A stretch of 64,000 nt of DNA from contig SUYP01000004.1 in NCBI GenBank assembly GCA_015060395.1, forward strand, positions 62,001-126,000. The letters are read 5' to 3'. The stretch is from Bacteroidales bacterium (GTDB lineage: Bacteria > Bacteroidota > Bacteroidia > Bacteroidales > UBA932). Numbering within the stretch: the first letter of the stretch is position 1; the number at the start of each line of letters is the position of its first letter. Made by a program: the position numbers and the translations under genes. Shown one piece after another: positions 63,834 to 64,000 of the stretch. The notes under the pieces were generated by a model that saw only the letters and a program-made list of their open reading frames with translations, ran no database searches and was not told the DNA's origin.

Positions 63834-64000
63834 ATGAGATTGAACAAGTTTTTTAATCTGCTGATATTCTCTCTCCTGCTGGCTTCCTGTTCAGAAGAAG
63901 CTCCTGATTATCGTCGGATGTGGCAGGAAGCCCATCATCTGGACGATTCAGTGATGACGGCGAGATATGGAGAGCCGCGTGAAGATATGAACAATATCTT
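63834..64000 (+). CDS. lipoprotein, N-terminal fragment
   Basis: An ATG at 63834 opens a frame that runs off the window after 55 codons. The first 19 residues form a lipoprotein signal peptide with lipobox LASC. The visible mature part contains DYRRMWQEAHHLDDSVM and no recognised domain. It is divergent from the DUF6057 operon. An ATG at 63823 meets a stop after three codons and is not used. Function cannot be given. Confidence 0.7.
   Translation, partial: MRLNKFFNLLIFSLLLASCSEEAPDYRRMWQEAHHLDDSVMTARYGEPREDMNNI

Overview
The window is a 64 kb stretch of a Bacteroidota chromosome, almost certainly order Bacteroidales. Three things point there. Promoters repeatedly show the phylum's -7 element TAnnTTTG, sometimes with a TTTG about 19-20 nt upstream. 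Shine-Dalgarno sequences are mostly absent. The gene content matches gut or rumen Bacteroidales (gyrA next to clpC and a TPR gene, a Nudix-type AraR, AraC regulators with membrane segments, DUF2582, DUF6057). The genus cannot be fixed from this sequence alone. No rRNA, CRISPR array, insertion sequence, phage gene or recombinase gene was found.

Layout. 1-17.3 kb is mainly housekeeping: a clpC fragment, gyrA, a TPR exported protein, phoH and a capA-like gene, a SPOR lipoprotein, an odd M28-like/TonB fusion, leuS, two YitT membrane proteins, a membrane AraC regulator, ettA and an exported alpha/beta hydrolase. 17.4-22.0 kb is a galacturonate module: uxaC divergent from uxaB-uxaA, with a palindrome in the shared promoter region and a 21-bp tandem repeat between uxaB and uxaA. 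22.1-27.3 kb holds a membrane M28 peptidase, a DUF4886 hydrolase, a YugP-like peptidase, alr and a low-molecular-weight phosphatase. 27.3-30.1 kb is a cobalamin-riboswitch operon with btuB and a short FecCD permease, followed by tRNA-Gly(CCC) and an S1/P1 nuclease.

31.4-40.3 kb has a DUF2582 gene and then a minus-strand xylan locus: acetylesterase, GPH transporter, GH10 xylanase lipoprotein, GH43, GH67 alpha-glucuronidase and an OPA-type transporter. 40.6-54.4 kb is a transketolase gene and an L-arabinose operon: aldose epimerase, SSS symporter, Nudix regulator AraR, araD, araA, GH51, araB and GH97. 54.4-58.3 kb has a membrane-anchored AraC regulator, uxuA and a GH35-like enzyme. 58.4-64.0 kb has an HdeD-like protein, a second GH51, a beta-propeller lipoprotein with one CxxCH motif, a DUF6057 protein and the start of a divergent lipoprotein gene.

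How it fits together. The carbohydrate genes suggest use of arabinoglucuronoxylan and related hemicelluloses. GH10, acetylesterase and GH51 enzymes attack polymer and side chains outside the cytoplasm. GPH and SSS carriers import products. GH67 and GH43 finish aldouronic and xylo-oligosaccharides. Arabinose goes through AraA-AraB-AraD and transketolase. Galacturonate goes through UxaC-UxaB-UxaA, and glucuronate through UxaC and UxuA. UxuB, KdgK, Eda and any SusC/SusD pair are not in the window, so they must be elsewhere if these pathways are complete.
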